A DNA stretch of 64,000 nt from NCBI RefSeq assembly GCF_003576645.1, contig NC_044930.1:6064711-6128710 (forward strand), read 5' to 3'. Position numbers and translations under genes: made by a program. Positions 13,228 through 29,655 of the stretch are shown one piece after another; the first letter of the stretch is position 1; each line of letters opens with the position of its first letter. The stretch comes from Ipomoea triloba. Lineage: Eukaryota; Streptophyta; Magnoliopsida; Solanales; Convolvulaceae. The notes beneath the pieces were generated by a model. That model had not been told where the DNA came from. It did no database searches and saw only the letters and a list, made by a program, of their open reading frames with translations.

Positions 13228-14139
13228 GATTTTGTCTTCAATTAAAAGTTTAAATTGATAGTCAAATTATAAATTTATGTTCATATATTATATGTTTCGC
13301 AACGATAAGGTAAGAAAATGAAAGGGTGGACGAAGTTGATTACAGGTGTCTCATGTTATAATATTGTGAAAGTGGCAAAATCCGATGGTCGTGAAAGCCT
13401 CAGGATCACTACATTTGTGTGGTGAAGATGTACAACGTTAAAGAATCTTCATATATCCAATAATTGAATTTACCACTACTTTGGAGATTTGGCGGGCGCA
13501 TCGGGTGTCATGCACCATCACACCTAACCAAATTTCTCCTCATCGTACACTTGTTTCAAAACTATTACATTCATGAAAAATGTTAAATATAAATATTATA
13601 TTCATCTTGATTCTTGAAAGTTTTTGGAAAATGTGTTGATTGGTATAGAGTGGGTAAAATTGAGCACTCGGTGTCCTAATAATAAGAAGGAATTTAGGTG
13701 TGTGATAATTAAATTTGGGATAAGTCCAATATTAAAAATTTACTAGAATTTAAAATAGGTTTAATAAGTGACATAATTAGACGAGTTCATGTAGTGTGTT
13801 AACATTTTTAACCTAAAGAATTTAAGTCTTCACTACCGAAATTTGAATTTATGACCAATTATATTAAGAATTGTAATCGAGATAGCATCACAACACATGG
13901 TAGTTGGTCTATTTTTTTTTTAAAACATAAAAATAACATGATACTTTTCACTTGTGTTTTTCACTATATGAGTCCTCAGGTGAGTTATGCATTATTTTTT
14001 ATTTAGAGAACGTTTTTCTTTTCATTAAGACGTTGTAGAGGCATTATTCCGAGTTTGAGAGTCCATTTTCACCTCAATTGCAGTGCTTTTTACCGTAAAA
14101 GTATGAAGAGGAGATCCACAACCATTTATGGTAATATTG
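13228..14139. other. Intergenic DNA, no gene seen
   Basis: No ORF with a recognisable domain and no RNA gene is visible. Confidence 0.5.
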
Positions 14140-14502
14140 GGAATTTGACAATTAGTTGTTAGCTGATAACTTATAGATAATTGTGTTAATTGGTTTGATC
14201 AGCTGATTATAGAAAGATATTTGATAAATTAGTAGTTTATTCTTAGCTGATTACATATAAAATGACGTATAAGGGTGTACATATATTGTGTTATTATTTA
14301 ACTCTTAGAGTATTTTTATAACTTATTGTTATCCTTGTGTTAATAATTATTTTTTAACTATTATTTTTTATTTTATTATTAATATTTTTATAATTATAAA
14401 GAAATACTTCATATTTAATAATAATTCAATATTAAAATTTTAATTTCAAATACAAATATAATTAGCATAAGCTGCTAATAATAATTCAACATAACGATTA
14501 AC

Positions 14503-14593
<91 letters not shown>

Positions 14594-14930
14594 TTTGTGT
14601 GTGTGTGTGTCTTAGGCAAAGTGTCAATTCAGATGTTGGACTTTAGACGATTATGGTGATATTAAAAATGTAAATTTGAATAAATATAAACACTACAATA
14701 ACCGATAACTATTAAGGGTATATTATACTTTTTTAACAAAAAGGCAGTAAGTTGATATCAATAAGGTACTCAAAGTAACTTTTTCATTTTCAACTTATTA
14801 GCGTCATTAAGTTAAGTCAAAAAGTTGTTTACCAAACACTTATATTAGTTGTTTGACCAGTCAAACAAGCTAACATTGACTAAATAAGCTAGACTTTGGT
14901 TGATAAGCCATTTTCTAAACACTCTCATAT
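14140..14930. mobile_element. hAT-like MITE relic containing a compound microsatellite
   Basis: Words such as 'agctgata', 'ttagttgtttgac' and 'caaacactta' occur at both sides in inverse relation, and similar words recur at about 22285-22690, suggesting a shared family. The centre holds a compound microsatellite: (AT)n about 14509-14558, then (TTTA)n to about 14595, then (GT)n to about 14608. The ends are approximate. Confidence 0.4.
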
Positions 14931-15799
14931 TTACTATTCATAGTGGATAATGGAGAAATTGTGAATTTATTTATTTATTTATTTATTCTTAACCACCAGT
15001 TTAATCCAACATAGTTGGGCTTTAATTTCAACAACTATTTTGATAGGTATTAGTGATTCTTCACCAACTAATTTGATCGTGTCAATTTGACAAATCATTT
15101 GTCAATCTTCTAGTTTGATGGGGTATTATCAAAATCCACATAAAGAAACTAACATTTAATAAAATCATATAGTATTTGGACTCCTCATATATCCATGAGG
15201 TATGGATAAAATGACACAAATCTCTTTTAAGTTAATTTTTTTTGAATGTCTCGAGTTGAAATTTTATCAACACAAATAAGATTAATTTTAGTGTGTTATC
15301 TTAAATAATTAGATGAAGAAACTCGATGTAAGACAATATATATAATTTGAAATGGGCTAGAAGTCCTAAGTTAGAAGTTGAGCAAAACTTGGGAACAACT
15401 TTTTTTTTTTTTTTGGTAGTGAAGTTTAATGCTCATTTTATATAAGTGAGTACCAAGGGCATATAAGGTCCATTGGACCTATGAAAAATATGAACCCATT
15501 TCCTTGAGTTCACCATATTTTAAGTCCACCAATATCTTTCAGTCTCAGATCCAGTTTAGAGAAATAAAATAAGCAATTATCGAAAAGTTTTACAATGTCA
15601 AAAGGTTAATGGACATACTATTACAAATAGAAAGGGGTCTTAAAATTTTTATAAATAGAAAAATAATTATTTATAAAAATATAAATATTGGTGGTGATTT
15701 TTATTTATAGCTGTAGACATTATGTCTTTTTAGCATTGTAAAATTTCCCTTCAATAAATATTTTCAAATACAAAGCATGTAATAAAGAAATAAAGGTCA

Positions 15800-16047
15800 T
15801 AATTGGAGGCGCAATGTGAGAGTTCGAATCCCACTGGAAGCATGTATGGGAAAAAGGTTCAAGGCTATTGGAAGGTCTGGATTGGATCCTTTGTGCGCAC
15901 ATGAAGACTTGGATCTGACTGGTGGACTAATTGCATGACTTGCGATTTACCTTCACAATGGCTCTAGGGGCGGGGTCCTGTGGGCTTATGATTAATTCGG
16001 CGAAGCTGTGATCACCTAAAATTAAAAATAAAATAAAATAAAATAAA
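15800..16047 (+). mobile_element. SINE-like retroelement, probably truncated
   Basis: A pol III B-box-like motif (GAGTTCGAATCCC, about 15820-15832) lies near the left end. The unit ends with an (AAAAT)n-type tail at about 16016-16046. I do not see a convincing A box, so the 5' end may be missing. Confidence 0.4.
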
Positions 16048-17232
16048 GATTTGCTATGAGCTTTTTGAAAACACAATTAAAAAAAAAAAGAAGACATTTT
16101 TTTAGAGGGTGACGAGAGAAACTCACAACCACTACTTGATTGTGCATACTTGCTAAACTTTATTTTTGTATAATAATTAAAAAACCACACAAAATAGCTA
16201 AATTGATAAATTGCATTAGGAAAAGCCTGTGCAACATGCTCAATTGAAAGAGTGTTAACCCTACTCAATTAAAATTTTATTAAATACATCATAAAACACC
16301 CAACAAAACTGGAAAATTACACAACATTTTTTGCAATACTGCACGTGGTCCTTAATATCCTCCTTTAAGAGGGTGACCAACTCCCAGCCAGACTGAATTG
16401 CTCGGCACATTAGATAAGGTTATTGCCTATGAAATCTACCAAACGGATAAGAAAATCCTAGACTTTAAAGCCTTGTTTGGTATGTCTTTATTCCAAATTT
16501 ATTACGAGTCCCACTTTTGGATTACCAGAAAACTTGGTAATTACTACTTGCAATCATTATTTTTTTTTAAAGACTTGCGATCATTATATTATTTATATCA
16601 TGTAACATGGTAAGATAATAATTGATATAAGATTTATTTTTAGTATATCAAATGTTTATTTTTAAGTACATCGAATGTTAAATGTTCATTTTTTGAGTAC
16701 TACTAACGTTATTATAAGGTAATATTTGTTTTATACTTTCGTTGCAAACTAAAGAGTCAATATCTTACCGTTCAATCCTGACTCAATAAATGTTCATTTT
16801 TAGTATATTAAAAATTTACTTGTTGGTATATTGTCTAAAAGCGAACATTATACTAAATGAGCATTCAATATATTAAAAATGAATATTTATTTGAGGTTCA
16901 TAGTATAATTTACTTATCTTACCCGAGGGTGTGCTGTGTGCATGCATTGTCGTCTTATAACCACAAAAGTCTACAAGAGGTAAATCAGTCTAGATTACAT
17001 AAAGTTAATCAATTCAAATTAAGAAAACCACTAGCTACAATTATCACTGATAAATTTGTCCAAACAGGGTAACAACAGCTAACAGATGCAGTAAAATACT
17101 GTAGTAAGAAAAAAAAAATCGCTGTTAGAAATTTCCATGGAAGCTTAGCTACTTTTACTCATGAATTTTGGATAGCTTAGTCCCAGTGTGGCAGTGTGAT
17201 TGTGTGAAGCATACCCATAACGCACATCAGAA
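16048..17232. other. Intergenic DNA and upstream region of the SDR gene
   Basis: No gene is recognised. A fragment at 16098-16140 resembles the body of the SINE at 19682-19896. No clear TATA box is assigned for the SDR gene. Confidence 0.45.
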
Positions 17233-20507
<3,275 letters not shown>

Positions 20508-21640
20508 TTTCCCCAAACGAGAAAGGTAATCGTTGAGCTGCAGTTAGAAGCTCCTGCTTCATGTTCTTATTGAGATATCTATCCATCACAGTTCTGCTTC
20601 TTTATCTTCTGTAATCTTCTGGGCAGTTATTTGTTAAGCCCCCCATGTACCCTCTTGATTTCTCTGTTTTTGCTTCATTATCTCATGTTCATCAACTTAT
20701 ATCACTACTTGAAACTGCCAAGATAACTTTTATTTGTCACTTTGGCATTTTCTGTTTGATGTATTGAGCAAACAACCATTGGCATGTAATAAATTAAAAG
20801 GGGTTTACCTCTCCTGTGTGGCTTGCGGGCTATTGCAGGTATACCTAGTGTACAACCAGTCACCCATAGGTTTTGAGAAAGTCCACCCAATGCGGGTTGG
20901 AGGGTGGGTGGAGAAAATATAAGGTGGATCGAGTGATGGATGTAGCCCTCTCCGACCTACCCGACCCATTGTTATCCTATATATGGTGTACATAAAGTGA
21001 CTTGAATAAGAAAGCTTATGATTGACCGATCAGAGGAGATGAAAATTCTTTGTGCATAAAGTGTATAGGTAGGGGTGGGAACATGGGGACTAATATCAAT
21101 TTGTGATTTACTTCATTCAGCAACCGAGGACAAGGACTTTGCCTTAAAATTAGCCTGGTCTAAGCTGGGATACCTATGTAATAATAATTAAAAAGAAAAA
21201 ACTTATGATATATAAAATACAAGAAAGAATGAGAGGATCAAACACGTTGTTAATATCTGAAGACTTCAACAGGAGAATACTCCTTGTATAAACTATATGA
21301 TAGATAAATCAAATTCATCTTTGTTTTTGAAGCAGTCTATTGAATAATTCAAGCCTTCAAACAAATAGTGTGATGATGAAGAGCAGGGACCAAACAAACC
21401 TGCCTTTGGTCAAAATTGGTGACTAGTGACTACAATATGAAATTGTCCATATATTTTATTCAAGAAAGGCACCATGAACTCTCTACTATTAATATTTACC
21501 AAACAATAACGTTATATACTATGTATAGTAAATTTTTCCAAGTAAAATATTAGAATTTATTTTTATTTTCAACGAGGATTCGCGAACTTGAAACAAAATG
21601 AACATTATTGTGATGATGAGTACTATGTTATTAAAATTTG
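20508..21640. other. SDR 3' UTR and intergenic DNA
   Basis: No gene is recognised beyond the SDR stop. The sequence is AT-rich with no delimited element. Confidence 0.5.
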
Positions 21641-22160
21641 AGTCATTTCCATTTTTGGTCCTACTGTTATTGAGGCATTGCCAATTTTAGTCCACTTCAT
21701 TAATTTTTGCCACATTGCGGCCAGTTTTATTTAGTTCTTGTCACTTTTAGTCCACCGTTAAAATTTTTGTCAAATGACCGTCCAAATCAAGGGTATTTTT
21801 GGTATTTTCATGCTTTGGTCATCTCCTTGACCCTTTGCAGTAGTTTTTCCTACACATTTTCATCTAATGAAAAGGTCCGACGAAAGCCATGTGAGCCACT
21901 TTACAAAGTCATGGCTTTCGCCGGACCTCTTCATTAGATGAAAATGTGTAAGGAAAACCACTACAAAGGGTAAAGGAGATGATCAAAGCATGAAAAGACC
22001 AAAATGCCCCTGTTTTTGGACGATTATTTGACAAAAATTTTAACGGTGGACTAAAAGTGGCAAGGACTAAATAAGACTGGCTGCAATGTGGTAAAAATTA
22101 ATGAAGTTGACTAAAATTGGCAATGCCCTAATAACAATAGGACCAAAAATGAAAATGACT
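21641..22160. mobile_element. Near-perfect 520-bp fold-back element
   Basis: The two halves are inverted copies with arms of about 250 bp around a centre near 21900 (spacer 'gtgagccactttacaaag'). Symmetry is exact in length: matching bases sum to 43801 at both the outer ends and the inner edge. There is no coding capacity. Mismatches are scattered and few. The outer 'aaattttaa' flanks may extend the palindrome by a few bases after a short offset. A transcript through it would form a long double-stranded hairpin. Confidence 0.8.
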
Positions 22161-22284
22161 CTTACAAATTTTAAAATAATTATTGAACAAATACCTTGAA
22201 TAGATTAGGATGTACTCAAAAAAATCATTACAATAAATGAGCGTATATATATATATATATTATTTCAATTTTTAATTTGAAAAG

Positions 22285-22690
22285 ATATAGGCCCTGATTG
22301 GTAACATAGTTTATCAATCAATTTTAGTTTATTTAACCACTATTAGTTGTTTGACTTGGTTAAATAGTCAATATAAGTGTTTGATTAATTAGTTTTTTGT
22401 AATAGTTTATTGCTTCAAAACGCTAAAATTCATTGAGCAGCTTTTTTTGATCAATTTTTTTTTAAAAAAAATTATTTTGCATGTAATCAGTTATCATCTA
22501 ACAACAAATTTACCAAATATCTTTCAACAATCCGCTAATTCTATCAACTAGTCAAATCCAGTAACACAATCAACTAACAATTATTTACCAAACACTCCAT
22601 TACCCTAAATTTGATCAAACCATAACATATATAACATGCCACTAACACAATTAACTAATAGTTATTTACCAAACACCTCATTACCCTATA
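22285..22690. mobile_element. hAT-like MITE relic (same family as 14140-14930)
   Basis: It has 'ccctgattggtaac' near the left and 'ttaccaaacact' near the right, with 'ttagttgtttgac' type words in between. The ends are approximate. A direct repeat of 'aactaacaattatttaccaaacac' type sequence occurs at about 22570 and 22645. Confidence 0.35.
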
Positions 22691-23144
22691 TTTGGTCAAA
22701 CCATAGCATATATAACATGATTGAGTATTAGTTCAACTACTTATTTAACCAAAATCCATTCCACAACAGCAGATGTGGACAGACCACCTAAACGTCCTAA
22801 AGTGTGTACTAAGTAACTGCAGAAATGCCATTTTTGAAGGAGCACGTATTGGACCACATCTTACCTTCAATCAGTATATAGTCAGATGACATTAATTTAA
22901 TTAAATTTTGATTATATATTATTTGTCACATATATATAGATTTAAATTTCTAGCCTATATAGAAAAATGATTGATTTAAGATTAAATAGGAATGAATAGT
23001 TGTTATAACAATATAGCGAGGGATTAGTCAATGTGTTCGACGGTGGGAATTTTGGGTACAATCAAAAAATATATATAACATTAAATTTAGACTTAAATAC
23101 TACTCCTTAATTGTTTTTTCTTTCTTCATATTCTAAATAGGAAA

Positions 23145-23760
23145 AACTATCAAATAAGGCTGAACTTTTTGTTTTTGTGCAGTTGGGTTACTAAATTTAA
23201 AAAGTGGAAAATCAAACCATCAAACAAGAAAAATATGTGAAATTGAGACATTTTTCGTGGTAGAATCTAATTATATTGCTTACATAGTACTACCTCCGTC
23301 CCATTTTGTTTGTCTGATTCGGTTAACGAGGCTTGACTGAAGTTATTTTTAATTCAATTTTTCATAATATTAAATTTAGTATTAGTATATAACATTTATA
23401 TATTTAGAAACTACATTAAAAGTACTATTAAACACAAAAAATCAAATTTAAAAAAATTAAAAATTACTAAAGAAAATAAGAAATAAAGAAAGAATTAGTT
23501 TGACCAATAAATAGTAAACAGGACAGGTAAAATGAGACAGAGGGAGTATGTACTAAGAGTTACCCTTTTCCTTGCTATAATAGTTGGGCGTAAAGATTAA
23601 AATGTTTTCAACTTAAATTGTATTAAAAGAAATTCGAAAAATGTCTCAACTGCAAATATTTTGATTGTTTATTTGTTTGATGATTCGATTACACTCTTTT
23701 TAAATTCAGTGACTCAATTGCACAAAAACGACAAATTCAATGACCAATTTGACACTTTTT
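23145..23760. mobile_element. Palindromic MITE split by a Stowaway element
   Basis: The left arm (about 23145-23265: 'tttttgtttttgtgcagttg ... gagacatttttcg') reappears inverted at about 23630-23760. The Stowaway at 23290-23548 lies between them, so it inserted later. Confidence 0.6.
23290..23548. mobile_element. Stowaway (Tc1/mariner) MITE
   Basis: The left end TACCTCCGTCCCA and right end 'gagacagagggagta' match the consensus Stowaway terminal repeat (CTCCCTCCGTCCC) with TA at the borders. It has the usual small size and no ORF. A truncated right end of a related element occurs at 38173-38225. Confidence 0.8.
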
Positions 23761-25516
23761 TCTTCTAAATAGAGAAAAAGGGAAAAAAGGGAGACCATCA
23801 AGATCTTTCAACATGTTGAAATTTTGGTGCACTTTGGCCCTTAGCTCCTAACCGATGAACTATGCAGGATAATTGTAAATAGAGAAAAAGGGAAGAAAGG
23901 GAAACCATGAGGATCTTTCATTAACCAACATCATCATTTACCATACATATCAACATATATATACAAAATACACGGTGTAATGGATACAATAATTATTGTA
24001 GGATTAATGACGGATCGTTACGTCCGTTATACTAATAATGTCCACTTATTATTTATTTATAACAAATCGCATTTCTCACATTTATTTTACATAAAATTGG
24101 CAATAATTAACGAATTTGGTTTGAGCCTAAATTAATTGTTGTTTATGTCGTTTTTAAATCAAAATATAATATTTAGGTATTCAAGAATTACTTATGAAAA
24201 ATTGTAATACTAAGGGGCAATCTCGATCAAATTGGTACGTTGGCTAAATAAGAAGGTTATGAAATCTCACTGGGAGCAGCATATTAGCTTGATTGATTCC
24301 AACTACTACTTATAGTCGCCGCTGAAAAAAGGTAAATCGAGTCGCTCAAGCAATCTCCCAGTCGGTCAATGTCGGTGACTCTATGCACAAAAGATTCATC
24401 TCCCGCCTTTTGCCAACTTAAAAGCCCAATTTTGAATCTAGGGAGTCAAATGGCCCAAAATCTAGCTTGAAGAGTCTAGCTCCAAGATGTTTTTAATGAG
24501 AGTCGAACACTTAAATCTCTAGGTCAGTTATCCCATTTAATAAAGGTGAATACAATTTAGCGATGAGATTAGTCACTGTGTTCGACGGTGAAAACTCTGT
24601 GTTACACAAAAAAATGAGAGCCGAACCCTCACCCTATTATTGTTGGGTGTTGAGCGGTTGCAATGTCATATTTAGAAATTTGAATTCATGTGATATTATT
24701 AGTAGTAGTGGAAGGTCTAAAAGGAATGAATCGTATGTAATTAGAGGATAATTAACTAAATATTAGTATAATGAAATTATGTATATATTAGAATATATCA
24801 TTATCTTATATAATTAGAATATTTTTAGTAGCTTAATAATTATTATAGGTGTTAGTAATTAGTAATTTAGTATAAATTCGTCCATTGTATATGAATATTA
24901 CGAACCACTCGGATAAATTTATTGATATTATATTCTTCAGCTTTCTTGGAACTCTCACATGCTCAAAGTGTGAAATTAGAGTTTGCCGTGACTCGAATAT
25001 GATAAGGAACCAGAAACCTATTCAAAAGGTTTTGCATCCGTTACGGTACTATCTAGGTTGTAAACTATCTCTAAATTTATATATCTATATTGTGTCTAAA
25101 ATATTGTACATTGGATTTACCTTAGCAAAGTGCTCTGTCAATATCCCTGAGGTACCATTCTTAGTAATCCACAACCAAAACAATAATAAACTCTTCTGTA
25201 ATTTATAGTCAAAAATCAAAATAGATGACTTAACAAATAAGTGACAGTGGGGCAAAGGTAGTTCATCCAACTCGCAAGCGTAGAAAATAGTAAGAAGCAA
25301 AAATGCATACGGAATAAGATGCTTACAATGGACAAAGTCCGAAAAGTGTGTGTGAAATTGCATTTCTTTTTTGTGTTGTTTTCCCCAGTCCCCTGCAAAT
25401 TGACGCTAACGTGTTTGTTATAATGCCTCTGACACCTACTACACCGCTTCATTGTTGACTTTATCCCTCTCTCCAAATCTACCGCTCTTACCCACTTTGG
25501 CGCCCGAGTTGTGCAG
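23761..25516. other. Intergenic DNA upstream of the rhomboid gene
   Basis: No gene is recognised. At about 24213-24300 there is a 'ggggcaatctcgatcaaatt' head similar to the minus-strand SINE at 19682-19896, so a degraded SINE may be present. Reading frames opposite the rhomboid first exon are shadows. Confidence 0.4.
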
Positions 25517-28500
25517 ATGGCCGGAAAAGACCCTCGGCGGAGCGGCAACACTATCCACCCGGTGGATGCGGAATCGCCGCCCGTCCCCGCCGGGACTCCG
25601 ATTAACTACGGGGATATCAAGCATTTCCGGAAATGGGTTCCCTGGTTGATTCCTTGTTTCGTTATTGCAAATGTTGTCATGTTCGTGATCACCATGTATG
25701 TGAACGACTGCCCTAAGAACTCGGTTTCTTGCATTGCTCGTTTCCTGGGGAGGTTCTCCTTTCAGCCCTTCAGCGAGAATCCTCTTCTTGGGCCTTCTTC
25801 TAACTCGTGAGCTTCTTTTGCTTTGCCCCTCTTTCAACTCTTGCACTCTGTATTGCCGTATTTGGTCTATCTATGTGTGGTTTTGCTTATTGATTCTATT
25901 TAACTCTTAAGTGATGCTCAAAGCCTCAAAGTACTAAAGTTCTAAGCTTTTTACTATATGCCCAACTGGAATTTCTTGTAAAATTGTGCTGTTAGTTGTA
26001 CCCAATTTGTTGATTAACTCTGAACAGCCTAAACTTGTTTTGCTGAACTTGAGTTGTTCAAATGAACTGACTGATAGCTGAGTATTGGGATTTGGGATGT
26101 ATCAGCTTGAAATTGTGCTGTGATTGCTATATATAATCAAACAGCAAAGTGACAAAGCTCCTTTCATAATTTAGAATTTCATTTTGGGATGCCTAAGAAT
26201 TTTGGGAAAACTATGGGACATTTTGAAGTTGACATTGCTAGTAAATGATGTGCAAGTTCTCCTACTTTTCAACTTATAGGCTGTTAACATTGGCTATCCA
26301 CTTATAACAAAAGCTCAGTGATTATATGTGCTCCTTTATTAAGCTAATAAGAATGAATGCAAGTTTTTGCAATGAGGAATTTGAGCTCAGTAATCTATTG
26401 CCATTCTCTCTGAGATTCATCTACAATCGAGAAGTGGTTGCTAGACTATACTAGACTTCATTGTCAGTGTTAATCATCTGTTTTGAAAATCAGTTTATTG
26501 TTTCAGCACTAAGACCATCTCCAACCAACCTGGAAAATGGCATATCGGCAAAAAAAATTGACGCAATTTGCCTCCAACGAACACGCCAAAACAGCAAAAT
26601 TTTTGCCGTGGGTGAACATTATTGCGCCATATTTGGCGCAGTACTATTCATGAACGGCAAACCTTTGAGAATTTTTTTAACTGTTTTGCCGTTGGTCTTT
26701 TTTTGATAATTCCTTTTGTATCCTTTTTGTTTTTATGTATTTACATATTTTGTTAAGTATTTAAACATAAATTTATTATTAAAAATAAATTATATCACTT
26801 GAAAGATCTCATCGAGACCGTTAAAACAAGACTAATATTGAATATATATTAATTAAAAATTAAATTACATAAAACATAATTAAAGTTTTAATTTATTAAA
26901 TTTCATTAAATTACAACTATATGCAAGGTTGAAAAAATCGCTAGGCACCCGATTTTTTATTTTTTATTTTTTTAATTTTGTTTTAAAATTTTTTTAAAAT
27001 GTTTTTAAGTGTTAATAATTGTAAAGTGTTTAATATTTTAAGTCTTTACGCTTTAATAGTTAAATAGTTAATACTTAATAAGTTAATAGTTATTACTTAT
27101 TAAGTTATTATTTATTAATTATTAGTATATTACTTATTACTTATTATTTTATTAAGTTATTACTTATTACTTATTAGACTATTAGAGTATTAGTTAATAC
27201 ATTATAACATTAATAGTTTAAATGCTTAAGATTTAAAATTATTAAAATATTTTTAAAAAAAACGCATAGGCGCCCGGCCGCAGAGGAGCCCGATTTCGGC
27301 CTTTCTCGACATGGCCGGGCGCCGATTAATCGGCACCTAGGCGTGATTTTTGCAACACTGACTATATGTTATATTAAAATAATAAAAGTATTAATATAAA
27401 TTTTTAATTTGAGAATATAAATTATTTTAGTGTAGGAATAAAATTTGGTGTAAATGGGTTGGAGATGGCCTATGGTTTATAAATCTCTTTTGAGTTTTAC
27501 TCTAGTTCTCTAGCTTTTTTATGTATTTCGCACAAAATGCAAACAAATAGTATAAGTGATTAAAGGACTTTGTCTTTTCTTTTTGTTTAGGCTACAGAAG
27601 ATGGGTGCATTGGATGTGAGTAAAGTGGTCCATGGACATCAGGTGTGGCGCCTTATCACTTGCATTTGGTTGCATGGTGGAGTTTTTCATTTACTGGCCA
27701 ACATGTTGAGTCTTTTAGTAATTGGCATTCGGCTAGAGCGTGAATTTGGATTTGGTATGCAATTATAGTTATATATTAGATACATGCTAATCTTGCTTAA
27801 ATTAAAAACCATCCAGCTTTAGGTCCTTACAATTTGTTGCAATGTTTTCTAGTGCGCATTGGACTGCTTTATATCATCTCTGGTCTTGGAGGAAGTTTGC
27901 TTTCGGCACTTTTTATTAAGTCCAATATATCAGTTGGTGCTTCTGGTGCTCTTTTCGGATTATTGGGGAGCATGCTTTCTGAGCTGTTCATTAATTGGAC
28001 TATTTATGCAAACAAGGTATATTGAATTCTATTTGCCTTAGGAGGCTGGCTGATTATTTTGTTTTATTTATTTTCAGTTTTAAAAGCCTGAATCTGGTCT
28101 TCTCTTCTTGCCCTTTTCCAGTTTGCAGTTTTAATTACGCTGGTGATCATCATTGCTATCAATTTAGCTGTGGGAATTCTCCCACATGTGGACAACTTTG
28201 CTCATATTGGAGGGTTTCTATCTGGATTTTTGCTTGGTTTTGTGTTTCTCATTCGCCCCCAGTTTGGATGGGTTAACCAGAGATATGCCTCTGCTGGATA
28301 TTCATCGACACCTAAACCAAAATTCAAGGTGTATCAATTGGTTCTCTGGGTTTCTTCTCTCATCCTTCTGATAATTGGGTATGCCTCTGGAACCTTACTT
28401 TATTTTTAGGTCTCGACTCTCAAGATCCAACTAAAAATTTATTATTAAAGAATAAACCTGGTACTTATAAACCTTAGTTTGGTCTGGAATTTCTCTGTGA

Positions 28501-29655
28501 ACAGTGGGAATAGTCTGGATTATAATATCCGTAAAATCAATTACTTCGTATATGAAAAATATCACAATCCAAATATAAGCATGGAAGAACAATATGTGGA
28601 GTACAGTCCTTTATTACATTGTATTCATTATATATATATTTGGCACATCATTCCTCTGGCAAAAAAGGGGAAAAAATCTATGTGGTTCTAAACTTACATT
28701 TATCTTAATAGGTTAACCACTGCCATTGTTATGCTTCTTCGTGGAGTAGACTTGAATGAGCATTGTTCTTGGTGCCACTATATGAGTTGTGTTCCTACTT
28801 CAAGGTGGAGCTGCAACACAGAACCTGTTTCCTGTCTGGTATGCATCTTTAACTCTCTTTTGCTTTTAATATATCCAAAATGTGACCTTTTTGGCGTTTT
28901 GTTATTAATAATGAAACTTTTCATGAATTATGGCTAGCCTTGTTATTGGCAAATCTTTTTGTTTAACAGCCTTTCATTACAGAAACTGATAAATCGCTAG
29001 AGCTACATAGGAACATCATGTTTGTCTCCTGTTGTTGATATCTTCCGTAATCCTGTAAACCATCGATTTTAGAATCTAAGATTTGGCCGAGGTCAACTCA
29101 ATTGAGCTGAAATGCACATAGGCCAAACCACACTAGAAGGTTGAATCTAATCAATTAGCTAGTCTAACACTCTAACTCAATACTTTATAAACCTATATGT
29201 TTCTGTCTTATTTTTCAATGTGGGACTCTTAACACTCCTCCTCACCAATACCATGAGCAGATAATCGGGTGAACACAAAATGGACCGAACAAGCTTTGAT
29301 ATATCATGTTAGAATCTAAGATTAGGCCGAGGTCAACTCAATTGGGTTGTAATGCACATAGGCCAAACTACACTAAAAATTGAATATAAACCTTTATATT
29401 TCTCTCTTATTTTTCAATGTGGGACTCTTAACACTATATAACAGTAGAAGAATTATGCATGTGCCTAAATCTAGAGATGTATTTACCTGCATGCATGATC
29501 TAATGAACTCAAGCTCGATTTTACCCTTGCAGTCGGAGCAAATGGCCAACCAGCTTACCTTAACTTGCTCAAACAACAACAGAACCCGAACATATGATTT
29601 GCAAAGTCTAAGTACGTCTCAGATTCAGGGGCTATGCGGTCAGCTGTGCCATTGA
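25517..29655 (+). CDS. Rhomboid-family intramembrane serine protease (plant RBL type)
   Basis: The spliced product is 374 aa from exons 25517-25806, 27591-27754, 27853-28016, 28122-28378, 28712-28838 and 29533-29655. It is a polytopic membrane protein that would cleave transmembrane substrates. All rhomboid hallmarks are present: W116-R117 in the L1 loop, HxxxN (His130, Asn134), catalytic Ser182 in GASG of one membrane helix, and catalytic His234 in the AHIGG helix. A hydrophilic N-terminal region of ~50 residues precedes the first helix. A Cys-rich soluble tail follows the last helix (about residues 300-330), as in the plant secretory-pathway rhomboids RBL1/RBL3. I chose the ATG at 25517; no upstream in-frame ATG is seen. 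Intron 1 (1.8 kb) carries nested transposons and the last intron a TRIM-like element. Confidence 0.9.
26512..27470. mobile_element. TIR transposon in rhomboid intron 1, interrupted
   Basis: The left end 'gaccatctccaacc' and right end 'ggttggagatggcc' are inverted copies, a terminus common among plant non-autonomous DNA transposons. TA lies just outside each end. A hAT MITE has inserted at 26924-27360. Without it the element would be about 510 bp. Confidence 0.65.
26924..27360. mobile_element. hAT MITE nested in another element
   Basis: The 437-bp unit is bounded by the perfect 8-bp direct repeat ACTATATG (26916-26923 and 27361-27368). Its ends are imperfect inverted repeats: CAAGGTTGAAAAAATCGC on the left and CAGTGTTGCAAAAATCAC on the right read inward. 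Both the duplication length and the CA(G/A)xGTTG ends fit hAT. Confidence 0.82.
29067..29433 (-). mobile_element. TRIM-like miniature LTR retrotransposon in the last rhomboid intron
   Basis: Two similar terminal repeats, 29307-29433 and 29067-29234, flank a ~72-bp interior. Read on the minus strand each repeat starts TGTTAAGAGTCCCACATTG and ends near CTAACA (the second end is mutated). Next to the first repeat is a degenerate tRNA-Met primer site (TGATATATCAAAGC). Next to the second is a purine tract (GGTGAGGAGGAG). This order is the TRIM layout. I found no clean 5-bp target duplication. Confidence 0.65.

Noticed and set aside
25216..25846. Minus-strand frames of 111 and 135 codons opposite the rhomboid first exon
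   Set aside because: They are shadows of a GC-richer coding exon and its promoter. The plus-strand frame splices into a complete rhomboid.
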